DNA from: Coffea arabica
Taxonomy: Eukaryota; Streptophyta; Magnoliopsida; Gentianales; Rubiaceae
Direction of reading: 5' to 3'
Length of the DNA stretch: 64,000 nt
Assembly (NCBI RefSeq): GCF_036785885.1
Contig: NC_092329.1
Span: 6,882,001 to 6,946,000, forward strand
Shown piece by piece: positions 11,810-23,553 of this stretch. Numbering within the stretch: position 1 is the first letter of the stretch; each line of letters opens with the position of its first letter. Made by a program: the position numbers and the translations under genes. The notes beneath the pieces are model-generated. The model did not search any database. It was not told where the DNA came from and saw only the letters and a list, made by a program, of their open reading frames with translations.

Positions 11810-13262
11810 CTGCACAATAATTTATGCAGCAACGAGATCAGTCACCAATTATGATGACATTCGTCCAAGTCAATTGGTTAATTGACAACAAGCTTTTTTT
11901 TTTTTTTGGTTTAAATTGACAAAGTACATGCATGACAGAATGCGACCTACTCTCTTTGGAGATTTCTTCCATTTCAATTATTCATCCAACTACCTTTTAA
12001 TTAATTTCATGTTTATCTCAAGAAAATGCTCAAAAATTTCAAGGTACAACGGTTAACTCTCCATGAGAGTCAGTCGTTTGCATGTAAAATAACTGAACTG
12101 GTGAAGTTGATCGAATGGGAAATAGCCACGAAAGTCTTTCGTTTATGAATCTTTCATGCATGAGTAATGAAAAAGCTTTATGTAAGTGCCCCAGATTCTT
12201 GCAACATAGTACAAGGTATTATGATTTGACAAGCTTAATTTTTTTTTTTTTATATGTACATGTCACTTGAATGCATTTAGACCTATTTGTGACAAATAAT
12301 TTACACGGTAAATGCATGAAAGTCATACTAAAATTTGTCTATGCATTTTTTAAAAGTAAATTCTTCTAATAAGTTTGGAAATGATATCCCTGGGAAGAAA
12401 AATCGAAACTTTGGACATTAAACAACAAACAAAAACGTATGCTACATAAATAATTGAGATAGTATCTGTTTTTACTACACCCAACTGTTTTGATTGAATC
12501 CGTCCTATTCATGACACCAACAAGCAATCAAGTCAAGAAGATGTCCGTCTGCGATTCTGCATTATTAAAATCATGCAATAAAAATGGATGGTGGTATCTT
12601 TGCGTCTTCGGTATGGTTTTCTAAATTTACCTTTGGGGGAGGAGATGAGGCTTGGCTTGTAGTACCAACAAATCTAAGGATGATTGGCATATGCACTCTG
12701 TAACATAAACGACATTAGTTATCCTTCATTTATTTTAGGAAATTGGCATATCAACAATTAATGGCATCTAAATGAAGTCATATGGTAGGCCATGGACGGT
12801 TGCTAATGCCATCGTTGCTCTCTAGGGGATCATAGAATCTTCTCCGGCCAATTTTACAATTCAAATTCGAGGAAATTTCGACGATTAATAAATTCATGAA
12901 ATCAAATCTCTTACATTTCTTTTTCTTCGATCAAATTCGTTGATCAACTTGCAAACATACATGGGCCAACTGTTTTTGTAAGACACAACTCTGAGCCAGC
13001 TACGTTATAAAATTGTCTTGGACATGCAAATTTTAGTAACTTGAAAAGCACATGATTAGTGAGACAAAGGAAATATTATGCGAGATGATAAGCTACAAAT
13101 AAATGCGCAATTTTGTATACACACCATTTGGTTAAGATATCATTTTAAACATGGATCCACGAATTCGGAATTAAACATCAACTCTCGACAAGCTAGAAAT
13201 TAAGACAAACTCTGTAAAATACTTGTATTCGATAATTTAGTATGAGCACGTCGGTAATGTAT
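11810..13262. other. Intergenic DNA upstream of the purine permease pseudogene
   Basis: AT-rich, with T-runs near 11895 and 12241. I looked for the missing first exon of the pseudogene on the minus strand and did not recognise it. Confidence 0.5.
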
Positions 13263-13267
13263 ATAGA

Positions 13268-13391
13268 TTAATTTTATATACACTGTCAGTGTATATACTA
13301 TCACCATTAGATATAAAACACATGAGCAAATTTTGAATTTGTCATTCATCCAACCGTGATAGTGTATACACTGACAGTGTATATAAAATTT
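13268..13391. repeat. Foldback MITE, about 120 bp
   Basis: The left arm reads TTTTATATACACTGTCAGTG (from about 13272). The right arm ending at 13391 is its reverse complement. Each arm is about 35 bp and itself contains the palindrome CACTGTCAGTG. Related copies lie at 14385-14530 and 45085-45240. Confidence 0.7.
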
Positions 13392-13392
13392 A

Positions 13393-14110
13393 GGAAAAAT
13401 GACCTATTTCATCCCTTACATTTCACAAAAATATTCTTTTTGTCCCTCACTTTTAAAACGAAGCAATTTGGTCCCTGACATTTAAAAATTAAACCTATTA
13501 CATCCCTGAACCTAATTGTCAATCTGAATTAAACCATCCAATAACTCAGTAATAAATTTCGGAGATAGAATTGATAGATCATTCCGTCAACTCCATCATA
13601 TTCACATGACATTTATTGAACCAAAAAAAATAAAAAGTATAACATAAAAGGTCATTTTTTGTCTTGGAATAATAGGATTTTTTTTTGGGTAAATCTTTTC
13701 ATGTACCGTTAGTATATACGCTTGCAAGTCTACATGTATATCATAAATACAAAATTTGGTGTTTAAATTTAAATTGAAATGATATGGCAGGTACATAAAC
13801 CCATCAGTGTATACAATGACAATGTAGGAAAGATTAATTCTTCTTTTTTATGTTATAATTTTTTATTTTTTATTTTTGGTTTCATTAAATTTCACGTGAA
13901 TATCAAGTTGAGTTAGTCAAGTGATCTACCAATTATACCCCCAAAATTTATAATTAAGTTGATAGATGGTTTGATTCATATTGAAAATGGGGTTCAGGGA
14001 TGTAATAACTTCAGTTTTTAAATGTCAAGGATGAAATTGCTTCGTTTTAAAAGTGAGGGACGAAAAGAATAATTTTGTGAAATGTGAGGGATGAAACCGG
14101 TCATTTTCCC
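13393..14110. mobile_element. MULE-type MITE with 9-bp target duplication
   Basis: The ends are GGAAAAATGACC and, inverted, GGGAAAATGACC. They are flanked by the direct repeat TAAAATTTA at 13384-13392 and 14111-14119. Arms of roughly 150 bp are inverted copies. A 9-bp duplication is typical of Mutator-like elements. The left arm carries four phased modules (CATCCCT 13410, TGTCCCT 13441, GGTCCCT 13470, CATCCCT 13501). The centre has no coding capacity. It has inserted at the edge of the neighbouring foldback MITE. Confidence 0.85.
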
Positions 14111-14384
14111 TAAAATTTATTCAATTTATATATACAGAACGCATTTCAAACTTTTATTCATACATATGTATAAATTTACAAAGATGTGGTCATCATATAA
14201 AATACAAATACGGACAGTGCATCTCAATATCTATAATCATAAACGAACTCAAGATATAAAATTAACCATAAATTTTGGAGATCTAGTTGTTAACTTGATC
14301 AATTAATTTGGTTCATAGGACTAACTATCACACGGTTAGCTTGTTTTATATTGCTGATTACAACACCGTCAGCCCATTTCAAAA

Positions 14385-14530
14385 GTTAATTTTATACATA
14401 TTAACGGTGTATATGTTATAGTGATATATGATATATATCTACAAAATTTGAATTTCAACTTCAGATTCATATTAGTTATCATACATCTGTTGATAATAGT
14501 ATATACACTATCAATATATACCAGATTAAT
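14385..14530. repeat. Diverged foldback MITE copy
   Basis: Left arm TACATATTAACGGTGTATAT and right arm with AGTATATACACTATCAATAT enclose text (AAATTTGAATTTCAACTTCA) like that of the copies at 13.3 kb and 45.1 kb. It is more decayed than the 13.3 kb copy. Confidence 0.5.
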
Positions 14531-14678
14531 CTTAAATAAACTGTGCCAACTAAATGTACAAGTTTGTATACTTAATTAGCTAGTATGTTACTGCAAAACC
14601 AATAAAAATCAGGGTCTGCATTGAATTTCTTCTTTTCAGTTTATTATTATCATTATAATTGTGATTTGAAAAGGATTG

Positions 14679-14716
<38 letters not shown>
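14679..14716. repeat. (TA)n microsatellite
   Basis: About 18 TA units in a row. Length is probably polymorphic. Confidence 0.9.
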
Positions 14717-14719
<3 letters not shown>

Positions 14720-16382
14720 GCGCTATCTATCATCGTTCTATGTTTTGCCCTTATGGTCCTGCAAGGACAACTTCATAATTTCAAAAAAAAAAAAAAATAG
14801 AATAGTGTTCATCCACTTCCATCTTAACTTAAAATGAAACCTGGGGGGTGTAAATAAAGTGCATAATAAAGCATATTAGGCAGTGCAGTAAATTTTCAAA
14901 ATCTTGAATCATATTGTCACATAGTTATCAGCTATATCAACTTCGACTTTTGCTTTTGTTACGATAATATCTGCATAAAATCTTTCATTCGTCAGTTAGC
15001 ACTTGGCTTAACCTTCTTTGGTACCTTGCTTCGTGTTCTTCCAAATTTATTACTACTAGAAAACTGTTCTTATTCTAAGCATCATGCTCATAACTCATTT
15101 GATATGTAGCCCAAGACTTCTTTAGAGGGGACCCATAAAATCTTAAATTAGTTAATTAATGTTAACAAAAGATTACTTATTATAGCAGCGTACTTAACAT
15201 GTAAGGCTCATCAGTTTTGGAGTCCTCAATAGTTCGACCTCATTCCTGTGTCCTGTGTCCATATGAGGGCCTAAGATGAAATGTATCCCAAAACGGTTAA
15301 GTCAGTGGAAGTGGAAACTATTTTAAAACAGCAGTTGAGTTGAGGACCCTACTGGTCGTGCTTAGTCGGAAAATTAAGTATTATACTGGTTGTTTTTCCC
15401 TATTTTTTGAGTTAAATTTATATTAAAAAAAGGGTTTGGGAAAAAAATTAATCCTATAAAAAAGAACTCCTGTATTACGAACAAATGATTGAAACAGGAA
15501 CCTATTATTTTCTCCATCAATATATGATTCTGATTTCAGACTTTTCCACCCGTCCTCTTAACCTTTTCTAACAGAAGTTAGAAATTCGACTTTTCCACCC
15601 GTCCTCTATCGCATAAATCCGTACTAATCTGAGATGACCATTGGGCTTCGGTTGTTTGACAGGGACACCTACCAGCTAGCCACTCCAACAAAGATTTCAA
15701 GAAAATTCAAAGTTTGCTGTTTAGTTTTCTTGTTTGACATTATATAAAAGTTAACGATGGAATCAAACTTAGATGCGAATATGGGTTTGTTTGGAATGCA
15801 TTGGATAGCTGATTATTTAGAATAATATTTTGAAAAATAACACTGTAACACTTTTTTTTTAATATGATGAATGTAAACTAAGAAAGTGATTGAAAAATAT
15901 GTTTACGATACAAGTAAATACAAATTAGAAGATAAACTACAATCCAAACAAAGAGCTTGTCGATTTTTGTCACTTGTAATTGCCTGTTCTACAAGCCAAC
16001 TTGTAATTCGTCTTCTTTGTTAAGGTGAAGTTGTAAATTCCTTACCTCCAATTTTTTTCCCCGCTCTTTACGATAGAGCCGATTCACTAGAAAGTCGATC
16101 GTCGAACTCCCTGAATACCAATCATCCAAGTAGGATTTAGGGGTCACAAAATTACTGCAGACATTCCTATTTCCTATTATTGATCTAATTACACTTAATT
16201 GTTATGTAGTATAATACAAATACTAATTACTTTGTGTACGAGAACTATTTTTAAGAAGAAACTAAGTAACTCTTGATTGTTGTTTGTCATACATATAATT
16301 GATTTTCCTAAGGTATTGCATTCATACAAGGGGAAATGGATGTCGTTTAAAGTAGTCGAACTTGACACTTTAAAGTGTGTAG
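14717..16382. other. Intergenic DNA, no gene seen
   Basis: Contains a direct repeat of GACTTTTCCACCCGTCCTCT at about 15539 and 15589 (50-bp spacing) and poly-A/T runs. No coding region is supported. Confidence 0.5.
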
Positions 16383-16430
16383 TTTTTTTTTTTTTTTTTT
16401 TTCTGGATAAGTGGAAGGTCTTGAACCCAA
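16383..16430 (-). repeat. Possible SINE tail (pol III box B next to poly-A)
   Basis: On the minus strand GGTTCAAGACC (16417-16427) fits the tRNA-type box B consensus GGTTCRANNCC. It is followed by a run of about 20 A residues (16383-16402). I could not define box A or target duplications, so this is a weak call. Confidence 0.3.
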
Positions 16431-17163
16431 ATCTCCTACTTACAATTCCTTTTGATTTACCAAAACTAATTAATCATATGTGTGGAAGAAAATGAAGGGA
16501 TCCTGTTGATAAATTTTTTTCCGTAGAAACATTTGGAATAAAAGTTTCTGAAAAAATTGCAAAGGTGGTTACTGAACAATGTTCTTAATCTTTTCCAAAT
16601 GATTACCAGGAAAATGTTAAGATAACTAACCGAAAGAAAAAAAAAATAGTGAAAAAGTACCATAATAATAATATTAATAAGAAAAAAAAGAAAGAAAGAC
16701 AATATGGAAGACCGTGTTTTAACAGCCATATGAAAAGCAGGAATAGGCTAGAAAACTAAACTTGTAATCATAGTTGGAAACTAGAAAATATACTATATGA
16801 TCACACAATGATGGCAAATCTGTCTTACAGAGTTCTCATTATACACCATTTGATCACTTAATCAAGTTGGGAAAATTTTCTCTTCAAAAAACAAGATAGA
16901 AATCCACATAATAACTTGTATACAGACACGAAACTAAAACTTCTGATGCTTCTTTGAAGAAAACATCTTCTGAAAGGTTATACAACTAAGACATGCAAAT
17001 CCTCCTTTAGTCCTTTACAAAAATGTAGAACAGACACACAATTAAGCACCATATGCTAGCAATTCAGCCGATCCAACCTCATTATACTGCGCATTTTACA
17101 TCCCTTGGGACTGATATTGCAGCATGAATGTCTGTTGCTGAACTCAAGCGATCTGATCAGAAT

Positions 17164-19665
17164 TTATGGAGCAACAAATTCAGCAATATCTGTTTGATCT
17201 TTAGCTGAGCTCTTCTTCTTGTTGTGTTTGATCTCACCATAGAAATAGGAAACAAAGCCCCAAAGAGAGAGGACAAGAGCTAAAGCCTTTTCTACCTTAA
17301 AACTTTCGTGGTAGAAAATAACAGCCAAGATTTCTGTCAGAGGAAGCATAACTGCAATTATAATTCCGGATAGCAAAGATGATGCAGAGAAGATGACTCC
17401 AATAGCTCCTAAGAAAAAGCATTGCCAACTTATGGCAGTCCAAACTAGCACCACGTAGAATGTTACTTCTCCCAGTTCGTAAGTCTTTGCCTCCCTTGAA
17501 ATCGCCTAAAGCAGAAACACAAGTTTCAATTAAAAGATGTTCATACCCAAAGGGTTGCTTCTTCAACCATGTGGAAAGGTTAATGTAGGATATACTCCGG
17601 GAAGAGAATTAGTCCGAATGATTGAGAATATACAACAAATATAACTCAATTTTTTATATTTATTTTTTGTTTATAGACAATATGTATTTTCCTGATAAGT
17701 ATACAGATAATCTCAATTAGAAAAAGAACTTTGTTGGTGATTATAAAGGGGGAGAGAAATTTTCCTTGTGCAGGGAAGTGCAAGTGCAACATCTCATCAA
17801 ACTTAGCAAAGAATGGTGTTTAGATGGCAACAACTGCAGCCACTATAGGATGGAAAGGAATTTTCTTCTCACAACACAGAAACAGGGGCCAGGGTACAGC
17901 ATGGACAACTAAAACCATATAGAGTTTATCTGGAGATTGCTTATTACCTGGGTTATGCTCTAAAAAGTTTCTACCAACGTACTTTTGTCAACATTTCAGC
18001 TTCCAGTAGAGTTAAATTAGAAGCCATTTGCACTCTCAATCTCAAATCAGTTCCATCAAGAATTTGAGGCACAAGTATTCCCTCAGCTGTCAAATACAGG
18101 ATATTTTGTTTGTTTATCAGTATAGTCATTAGAAGTGATTTTTTAAGACAATTATGCACATGTTATCGTCAGAATTCATGTACGTCCAAAAATTGAGATG
18201 TAACGAACATTTGAGAAAAAATAAATGCATGTTTTTATGCAGTTGCATATATAAATCAATGGTACACATTAAAAAACAACTGCTGGTGTTGGGTTCTAAC
18301 TTCTTATTCAGCCTATCCCTGATATGTTTCAACTACGGTTAGTGGAGTCCACTGTCTGAATGAATTTTGTGTACTTCTTATGACAACTAAAGTCTAACTA
18401 TTAGAAAATATGATCATGTCCCCCACCATCAATTACTAAGTGGAGTTAAAGCCCCAAATTTCTTCCTAGAAAGAATCCCAAAGCATGAACCTGTGGTTGC
18501 ATAAGCCATGAGCTTTTGACTTGGATGGAACACCCAAAACAGCATGTTGCGCAATCGCAAATAGAACAGAGGACTTTCAGAGACTTTATAAACGGGTGTC
18601 CAATATGACTAATCAGGGGAACCATCAAACATGGTCCAATGTTATGGTACAACATTAACGTTTAGCCTGTGATGATTGTCCTTACTGTTTGTATTCTTGG
18701 TTGAAGACAATTAAACTCTAAAAACCATAACCAATTATTGCTGTCATTGAAGAATCCAATTCCTTCTGACATGATCAACAACTAATCAAAGAACCCAGAC
18801 AGGATGCACCAGAAATTTGTGGAGGGGACAATAAAAATAGAGCAACAGTCTAGGAATTCTCCATCACCCCTGTCCAATCCCCAAAATCCTATTGTTCAAT
18901 TCTACTAATGTGTTTGTGAATGAGAGCGAGAAGAAGAAATACCTGGAAATCTTTATTTACGAGCATCCCAGCAGTGCAGAAAGCAGTAACAAAGAAACAC
19001 ATGACCAACTGAATCTCCAGAACAAGCGTGTAAGTAATAGTAGCATTCTTTGCCTTCATATAAGTCAGCTCTATCAAAGGCAAAACGAATCCATACAAAG
19101 CCGAGGCCCCAAGAGTCATAAAAAATCCCACATAATACTCCCTCTTTGTTACGCCCTCTGGCCGATCACTACTAGTATGCATTGCCAATACCCCTGCTCC
19201 AAGCGTCAACATAGCAACCGCATTGATCGAATAAGGCGTGAATTTCTGCCTAACGAGAATAAAAGCAAAAAATGCAGTGAAAGCAAGCTGGGTGGCAATG
19301 AGAAGAGAATAAGTTGAGACAGGCAGTTTTGCAACACCATGGGCGTACAAGAAATCATCAACTCCAGTTAGCACTCCAATCACGACGAAGGAAATGAATT
19401 TTTTAGGCGTAATGTAGATCAATTTTGCATTGGACTCTTGTTTTTTCCGGCGATGAAAGTACGCAATCATGAGAGGGATGATTATAATAGGCCAACCTCC
19501 GGTTTCCAGCCAGGCCGACAGCCATACTCTTTCACCTCCATGGATGAAATAGAGGCGCATGATTAAAGGACCACCGGTGGTTCCAAAGGCCAGTAAAAAA
19601 CAGTTTACGGTTAGAAGGAACTTTTCCATGGCTGGATTGCTGTGTCTTGCTGCCTGGGGCTCCAT
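17164..19665 (-). CDS. Purine permease (PUP family), two exons
   Basis: Exon 1 is 19665-18943 and exon 2 is 17505-17164, joined by a GT-AG intron in phase 0; the product is 354 residues, the usual size for plant PUPs. The family are plasma-membrane proton symporters for purine bases, cytokinins and some alkaloids, in the drug/metabolite transporter fold with about 10 membrane spans. Family signatures are visible: the N-terminal GGPLIMRLYF, the GVDDFLYAHGVAKLPVSTYS block, and near the C-terminus [19 protein letters not shown] and [18 protein letters not shown]. The start at 19665 is the first ATG in frame; upstream codons of the open frame have none. A TATA box lies about 185 bp upstream. The 1.4-kb intron holds no recognised gene. 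A broken copy of exon 2 lies 5.4 kb away. Substrate cannot be read from sequence. Confidence 0.9.
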
Positions 19666-19849
19666 TATCACAAATAGGATTGAACTCTTGGAGGATTTTT
19701 TACTTCTGTATTTATTTTCCCTCGGTGGACAGTCAAGAAGCAAAGCGAGGTAAGGGGAACCTCGGACTCTTAAGGTTTCAAACGTTGGATTTTGAGGTTT
19801 GAGCAGAGAAGAGAATATTCACGAAATTGGAGATCTCCGGTTGGTTGGA

Positions 19850-19857
19850 TTTATATA
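19850..19857 (-). promoter_or_regulatory. TATA box of the purine permease gene
   Basis: The minus strand reads TATATAAA, about 185 bp upstream of the ATG at 19665. Position and sequence fit a plant core promoter with a long leader; the transcription start itself is not known. Confidence 0.5.
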
Positions 19858-20505
19858 TGTTGTGATTGTTGTCTGTATCACAGATATTCCAAAAAAAAAA
19901 AAAAGTGTAAAGAGTGACGGAAAACATCATATGCTAGAGGGTTGAGAATAATTCTAATTATAGATTTAGGGTTAATAGATTGTAATTTCTCGATGGTTGG
20001 ATGCACTGACTTGTGTTTCGTACTATTCAAAAGAGGGAATAGCCAAAAAGATTTCAGGAGGATTGGATTAATGAAAGAGTGAATGGCCCAAAAGATCACT
20101 AAACTATTAAAAATGGCACCTTCTGGTCACCAAACTTTTTTTGTGGCCGAAAAGGTCACTAAACTCGCAAAAACTCTCCAGCGGAGTCATTTTACCGAAT
20201 TTCAACGGTTTCTCACCCGGTGACAAAAGCACTTGGGTTGAACGAATATTCTAATATGGGCAAAAATGTCCAAAAGGCTATTGGAACAATAGATTGTTTA
20301 ATTCCCAAAGTTGACCAACCTCCAACCTAATGAGATTTACTTCATCTTCTTCGGCGGTAAAAAGGGTGATTGTGACTGCCTGTAAACCAAATGAAAATAG
20401 AAAATAACCCACCCAAAAACAGTAGTAAACTCCTCCGCTAACACCTTCACAGACACAAACACGCAAAAACAGCTGATTCGGAGTTGGGATTCATCCAGTT
20501 TTCAA

Positions 20506-20772
20506 ATGGGTAGTCAATTTAGCAAAACCAAGGGACCGAGCACGCTCACCCCACCGCAACGAGAAGGCAGCAACTCCAGTCACAGCAACCATAGTAGTAG
20601 TAATGGGGAAAAAGCTAACGATGTTGCCTCCGGATCTGAGCTCCTACGAAGCCGCTTGCCAAGCCGATCCACAGCTCCGATCTTTGGATGCCACTCTCAA
20701 GGAATGCACCAGCCGAGCCATCAATTCTATAGCGGTAGGCCTCGACTTCAGGGCCCTTTCCCTGCTTCTTAA
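20506..20772 (+). pseudogene. Captured UPF0496 (DUF677) gene fragment
   Basis: The N-terminus [10 protein letters not shown] is like that of plant UPF0496 proteins of the At4g34320 type. After a serine-rich stretch the homology continues one frame over as [20 protein letters not shown] and [20 protein letters not shown], so there is a frameshift at about 20605-20625. Homology stops at about 20765, where full-length relatives continue for roughly 300 more residues. About 200 bp before the ATG also look like a captured 5' UTR (CAACACCTTCACAGACACAA-type leader). Family function is poorly known. This is a truncated cargo copy, not a working gene. Confidence 0.75.
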
Positions 20773-20793
20773 GGGCCATCAATTCTATTTTGG

Positions 20794-21026
20794 GGCTGGA
20801 TTCCTCCTTTGTGGAGTCTCTTAAGCAGACGAGTGTTCCAATGGTTCTTTATTTCATTGTCAGTTCAACCAGGCAATCTTGCAGCTATGAGTGACCAACG
20901 ATTGCCTAGCAGGGATTGGAGTCGAATAATGAGGTCCTCCTCAGCTGCTGTGATGTTTCCTCTCTTGATGCCCGGCCGAAGATAATTCATCCATCTTAAT
21001 CTACAACTCTTGCCACATCTGAGCAG
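20794..21026 (-). pseudogene. Captured R2R3-MYB fragment (end of R2 and all of R3)
   Basis: Minus-strand translation gives [53 protein letters not shown], a TGA in place of the conserved arginine, then [17 protein letters not shown]. These are the third helix of R2 and the full R3 repeat of a plant MYB DNA-binding domain, similar to C1/TT2-type factors. The piece begins where exon 2 of most R2R3-MYB genes begins and runs uninterrupted across the usual exon 2/3 junction ([10 protein letters not shown]), so the source lacked that intron or was spliced. The nonsense codon and missing ends show it is not functional. Confidence 0.85.
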
Positions 21027-21431
21027 TCACCGAATTTCTAGATCTAAGGCACGTCTTTTGAGGGAAAAACAGGTTTACCATATTTTGTTGGACATTTTTG
21101 CCCCTTTACTATATTCCTCCACTCCACATTGCCCATGCCACCGGATGAGGAACCGTTGAAATTCGGTAAAATGACTCCGCTGGAGAGTTTTTGCGAGTTT
21201 AGTGACCTTTTCGGCCACAAAAAAAGTTTGGTGACCAGAAGGTGCCATTTTTAATAGTTTAGTGACCTTTTGGGCCATTCACTCTTAATGAAATCACATA
21301 GTTGTTACACGTGTCAAATTTTTAGGGTGAGACCGCTAAGAGAGCTTCTTAAAGGGGCTGAGGATTGGATGCACGTGTTTCTAGGGTGAGTAATGGTGCC
21401 TGTGTGGAGTAAGATTCTGCTTAGTCTCAAT

Positions 21432-22202
21432 CATAGTTATTAAACCCGGCCCAGGGAGGAATTCGGTCAAAGAAGTAGGTTAACAAGTTACTGGTTCAAC
21501 CAGTGGGTGAGTGGTCCAATCGGTGGGTCACTAAATATACTTAAATATTATATTTCATAATTTTTGATATGGTTGAAACTATAATAAACTATGTCATAAT
21601 AAATACTCAGTTAGTCTAATTTATTATAAAATCATTAATTATTATAAGAATTAACAAAATCTAAATTTAATTAGTAATCTACCAAATTTCAAGTATAAAA
21701 TTTTATCTAAGTGTAGTTATCTAGTTTATTTATGAATTTTAAGTGCAAAAAGTTATTAAGAATGATATTTGTCTTTAAAATGAATTGTGTAATATGCTAT
21801 TTTTTAAATCCATTCATAACTTATAGAATTTGGGGAATAATAAAATTTTATTAAAAGATTCCAAAATAATTTTGTTTTGAAGAAATAAAATAAGAATAAA
21901 GGTCTAATATATAATATAGAAGGGCTTATTGCTGATTCGGCGGTGAGCGCGCTTCATTCTTGTGGTTGAGGTCCGAGGTTCAATTCTCCATCGCAACATC
22001 TTCTAAAAATTTTTAACACAATAACCGGGTTCCTTACAAAACTGTCCGGTTCAATCGAGTTGACCGGTTGAACCGTCGGTCTATTGACAAGTCAACGGGT
22101 TTCTTGCACAAACAATCCCATTAACAACCCAGCCCGGTTTCATGGCCGGTTCACCGGGTTGACCGGTTGAACTGCCGAACCAAGCCGAGTTTAATAACTA
22201 TG
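21432..22202. mobile_element. hAT-type MITE with 8-bp target duplication
   Basis: The ends CATAGTTATTAAACCCGG and CCGAGTTTAATAACTATG are inverted copies, flanked by GTCTCAAT at 21424-21431 and 22203-22210. An 8-bp duplication is the hAT signature. Both arms are rich in CCGGTT/AACCGG motifs. The interior is AT-rich, has no coding capacity, and contains a tRNA-like block at 21932-22000. Confidence 0.85.
21932..22000 (+). other. tRNA-like sequence inside the MITE
   Basis: The text GGCGGTGAGCGCGCTTC resembles a tRNA D-arm/box A region, and GGTTCAATTCTCC resembles box B and the T-arm. Spacing (about 45 bp between boxes) fits a pol III promoter. No full cloverleaf can be drawn by eye, so I do not call a tRNA gene. 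Confidence 0.35.
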
Positions 22203-22311
22203 GTCTCAATTTAGAAGTTATTTTTTTTCCACTGTAACTTTAGAAGTTTGTAATGATGTAAAATCACAACTAATACTAGCCGGTCGTTGCAAGTCCATAG
22301 CATTATATTTA

Positions 22312-23553
22312 GGGATAATTTCAAAAACCTCCCTTGAGGTTTCTGATAATTTCATTGCCCTCCCCTATTAGTCATTTGGGGTCCAATGCTTATCTCGTGG
22401 ATAGTGAAATGACTTTATTGTCCTTACGATTTAGGAAATATTACGTATTTATATGGAGAGAAACAATTGAGTCACTTGAACTAAATTAACCATGATTTGG
22501 AATATAAAAAATTTGAAAATCTTGAATACTATAAAACTCTTGAAAATCTTGAAAACTAAATTTTATAATGATAATTGTTAACATTTAAAAATTCTTTTTC
22601 TATATTACAGTAGTTATTGTAATTTCTTTCTCCTAAAAAAGATTAAAACTCCTATTGAAATATTATTATTTCATAAATTTTTCATAAGAATAACAAGATG
22701 AATATTAAAATATACAAAAAAGAGTGTAAAGTATTAAAATATGTTTACAATTAGATTTTATTAAGTTGTGGATAAAATGTAACTACACATAATATATTCT
22801 TTCCTTTCTTTTCCAAAATTTTTTATATTTCTTTTCTTTTCTTTATATACGTAATCCAAACAAGATGATTAGCAAAAAAAATTTATACTTTGATTTATTT
22901 GCTTTGCCATTAAAATCATATCCTTTTTATTAATCCAAACGTTGCTTGAGATTTTTTTTTAATTACAAATGATGGAAATTTCTTGTTAATCATGTGAAAT
23001 AATGGACCCCAGAAGTTACAGAAATAATCCAAAAACATAACTTATTTTAGCATATTCTATATATTTTTATCATTAGCCATTTATTGTGATTTTTCTTTCT
23101 TGAAAAGGCCAAATTTGTCTTGTTCAATTCCTATTCAGAATCTTTCAAATTATGATACTAAGAGTTTAGGAATTTAACGTGTAAATCTTGATTCCAAATT
23201 AACAAGTTTTCCTCTCCAATACTTTGATTTTGCCATTTTATGTAGTTCTATGAAAAATAGTCATTGTTACTAAATTCTATTATACTCATGCTAGCTAGAG
23301 TTTAGTCTTTATTTTCTATTTTTAACTAATATTTCCTTTTGATTATAAGTCAACCAACTGGTAATAAGTTAAGGGGTACTTTTGATATGAAATATTCTTC
23401 TCAATCTTGAAATCATTTTTATTGTTATTTTTTTTTAATTGGACTAATTTTTACAAGAATATTAGTTTTAAGGGAGGTTAATAATATTTAGAAAACCTTA
23501 GAAGAGGACAGTGAAATTGTCATAAACCTTAGGGAGGTTTTTGAAATTATCCC
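22312..23553. mobile_element. MULE-type MITE with 9-bp target duplication
   Basis: Ends GGGATAATTTCAAAAACCTC and the inverted copy ending GTTTTTGAAATTATCCC are flanked by TTATATTTA at 22303-22311 and 23554-23562. The element is 1,242 bp, AT-rich, with no coding capacity or recognised cargo. Modules CCTCCCT begin at 22328 and about 31 bp later. Confidence 0.85.

Larger units (their letters stand above)
20077..21284. mobile_element. Chimeric Pack-MULE carrying UPF0496 and R2R3-MYB fragments
   Basis: TIRs of about 146 bp (20077-20222 and 21139-21284) begin GAGTGAATGGCCCAAAAG. A perfect 9-bp duplication, TTAATGAAA, lies at 20068-20076 and 21285-21293, so this is a MULE-type insertion. Additional subterminal similarity (GCAAAAATGTCCAA) extends the arms. 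Between them lie two host-gene pieces in opposite orientations: UPF0496 (plus, 20506-20765) and R2R3-MYB (minus, 20794-21026). There is no transposase. The left arm has modules at 20094, 20124, 20154 and 20184, exactly 30 bp apart. Confidence 0.88.

Noticed and set aside
13260..14530. Array of short palindromes suggesting a CRISPR-like or origin-like structure
   Set aside because: Explained by two foldback MITEs and one MULE-type MITE with a 9-bp target duplication; this is plant nuclear DNA.
17971..18159. Minus-strand frame in the purine permease intron (EGILVPQILDGTDLRLRVQM)
   Set aside because: Looks somewhat protein-like, but I could not tie it to a family, and the PUP exons join in frame without it.
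21424..22210. A tRNA gene in the MITE
   Set aside because: Only box A-like and box B-like parts are visible; no acceptor stem or anticodon arm can be drawn.
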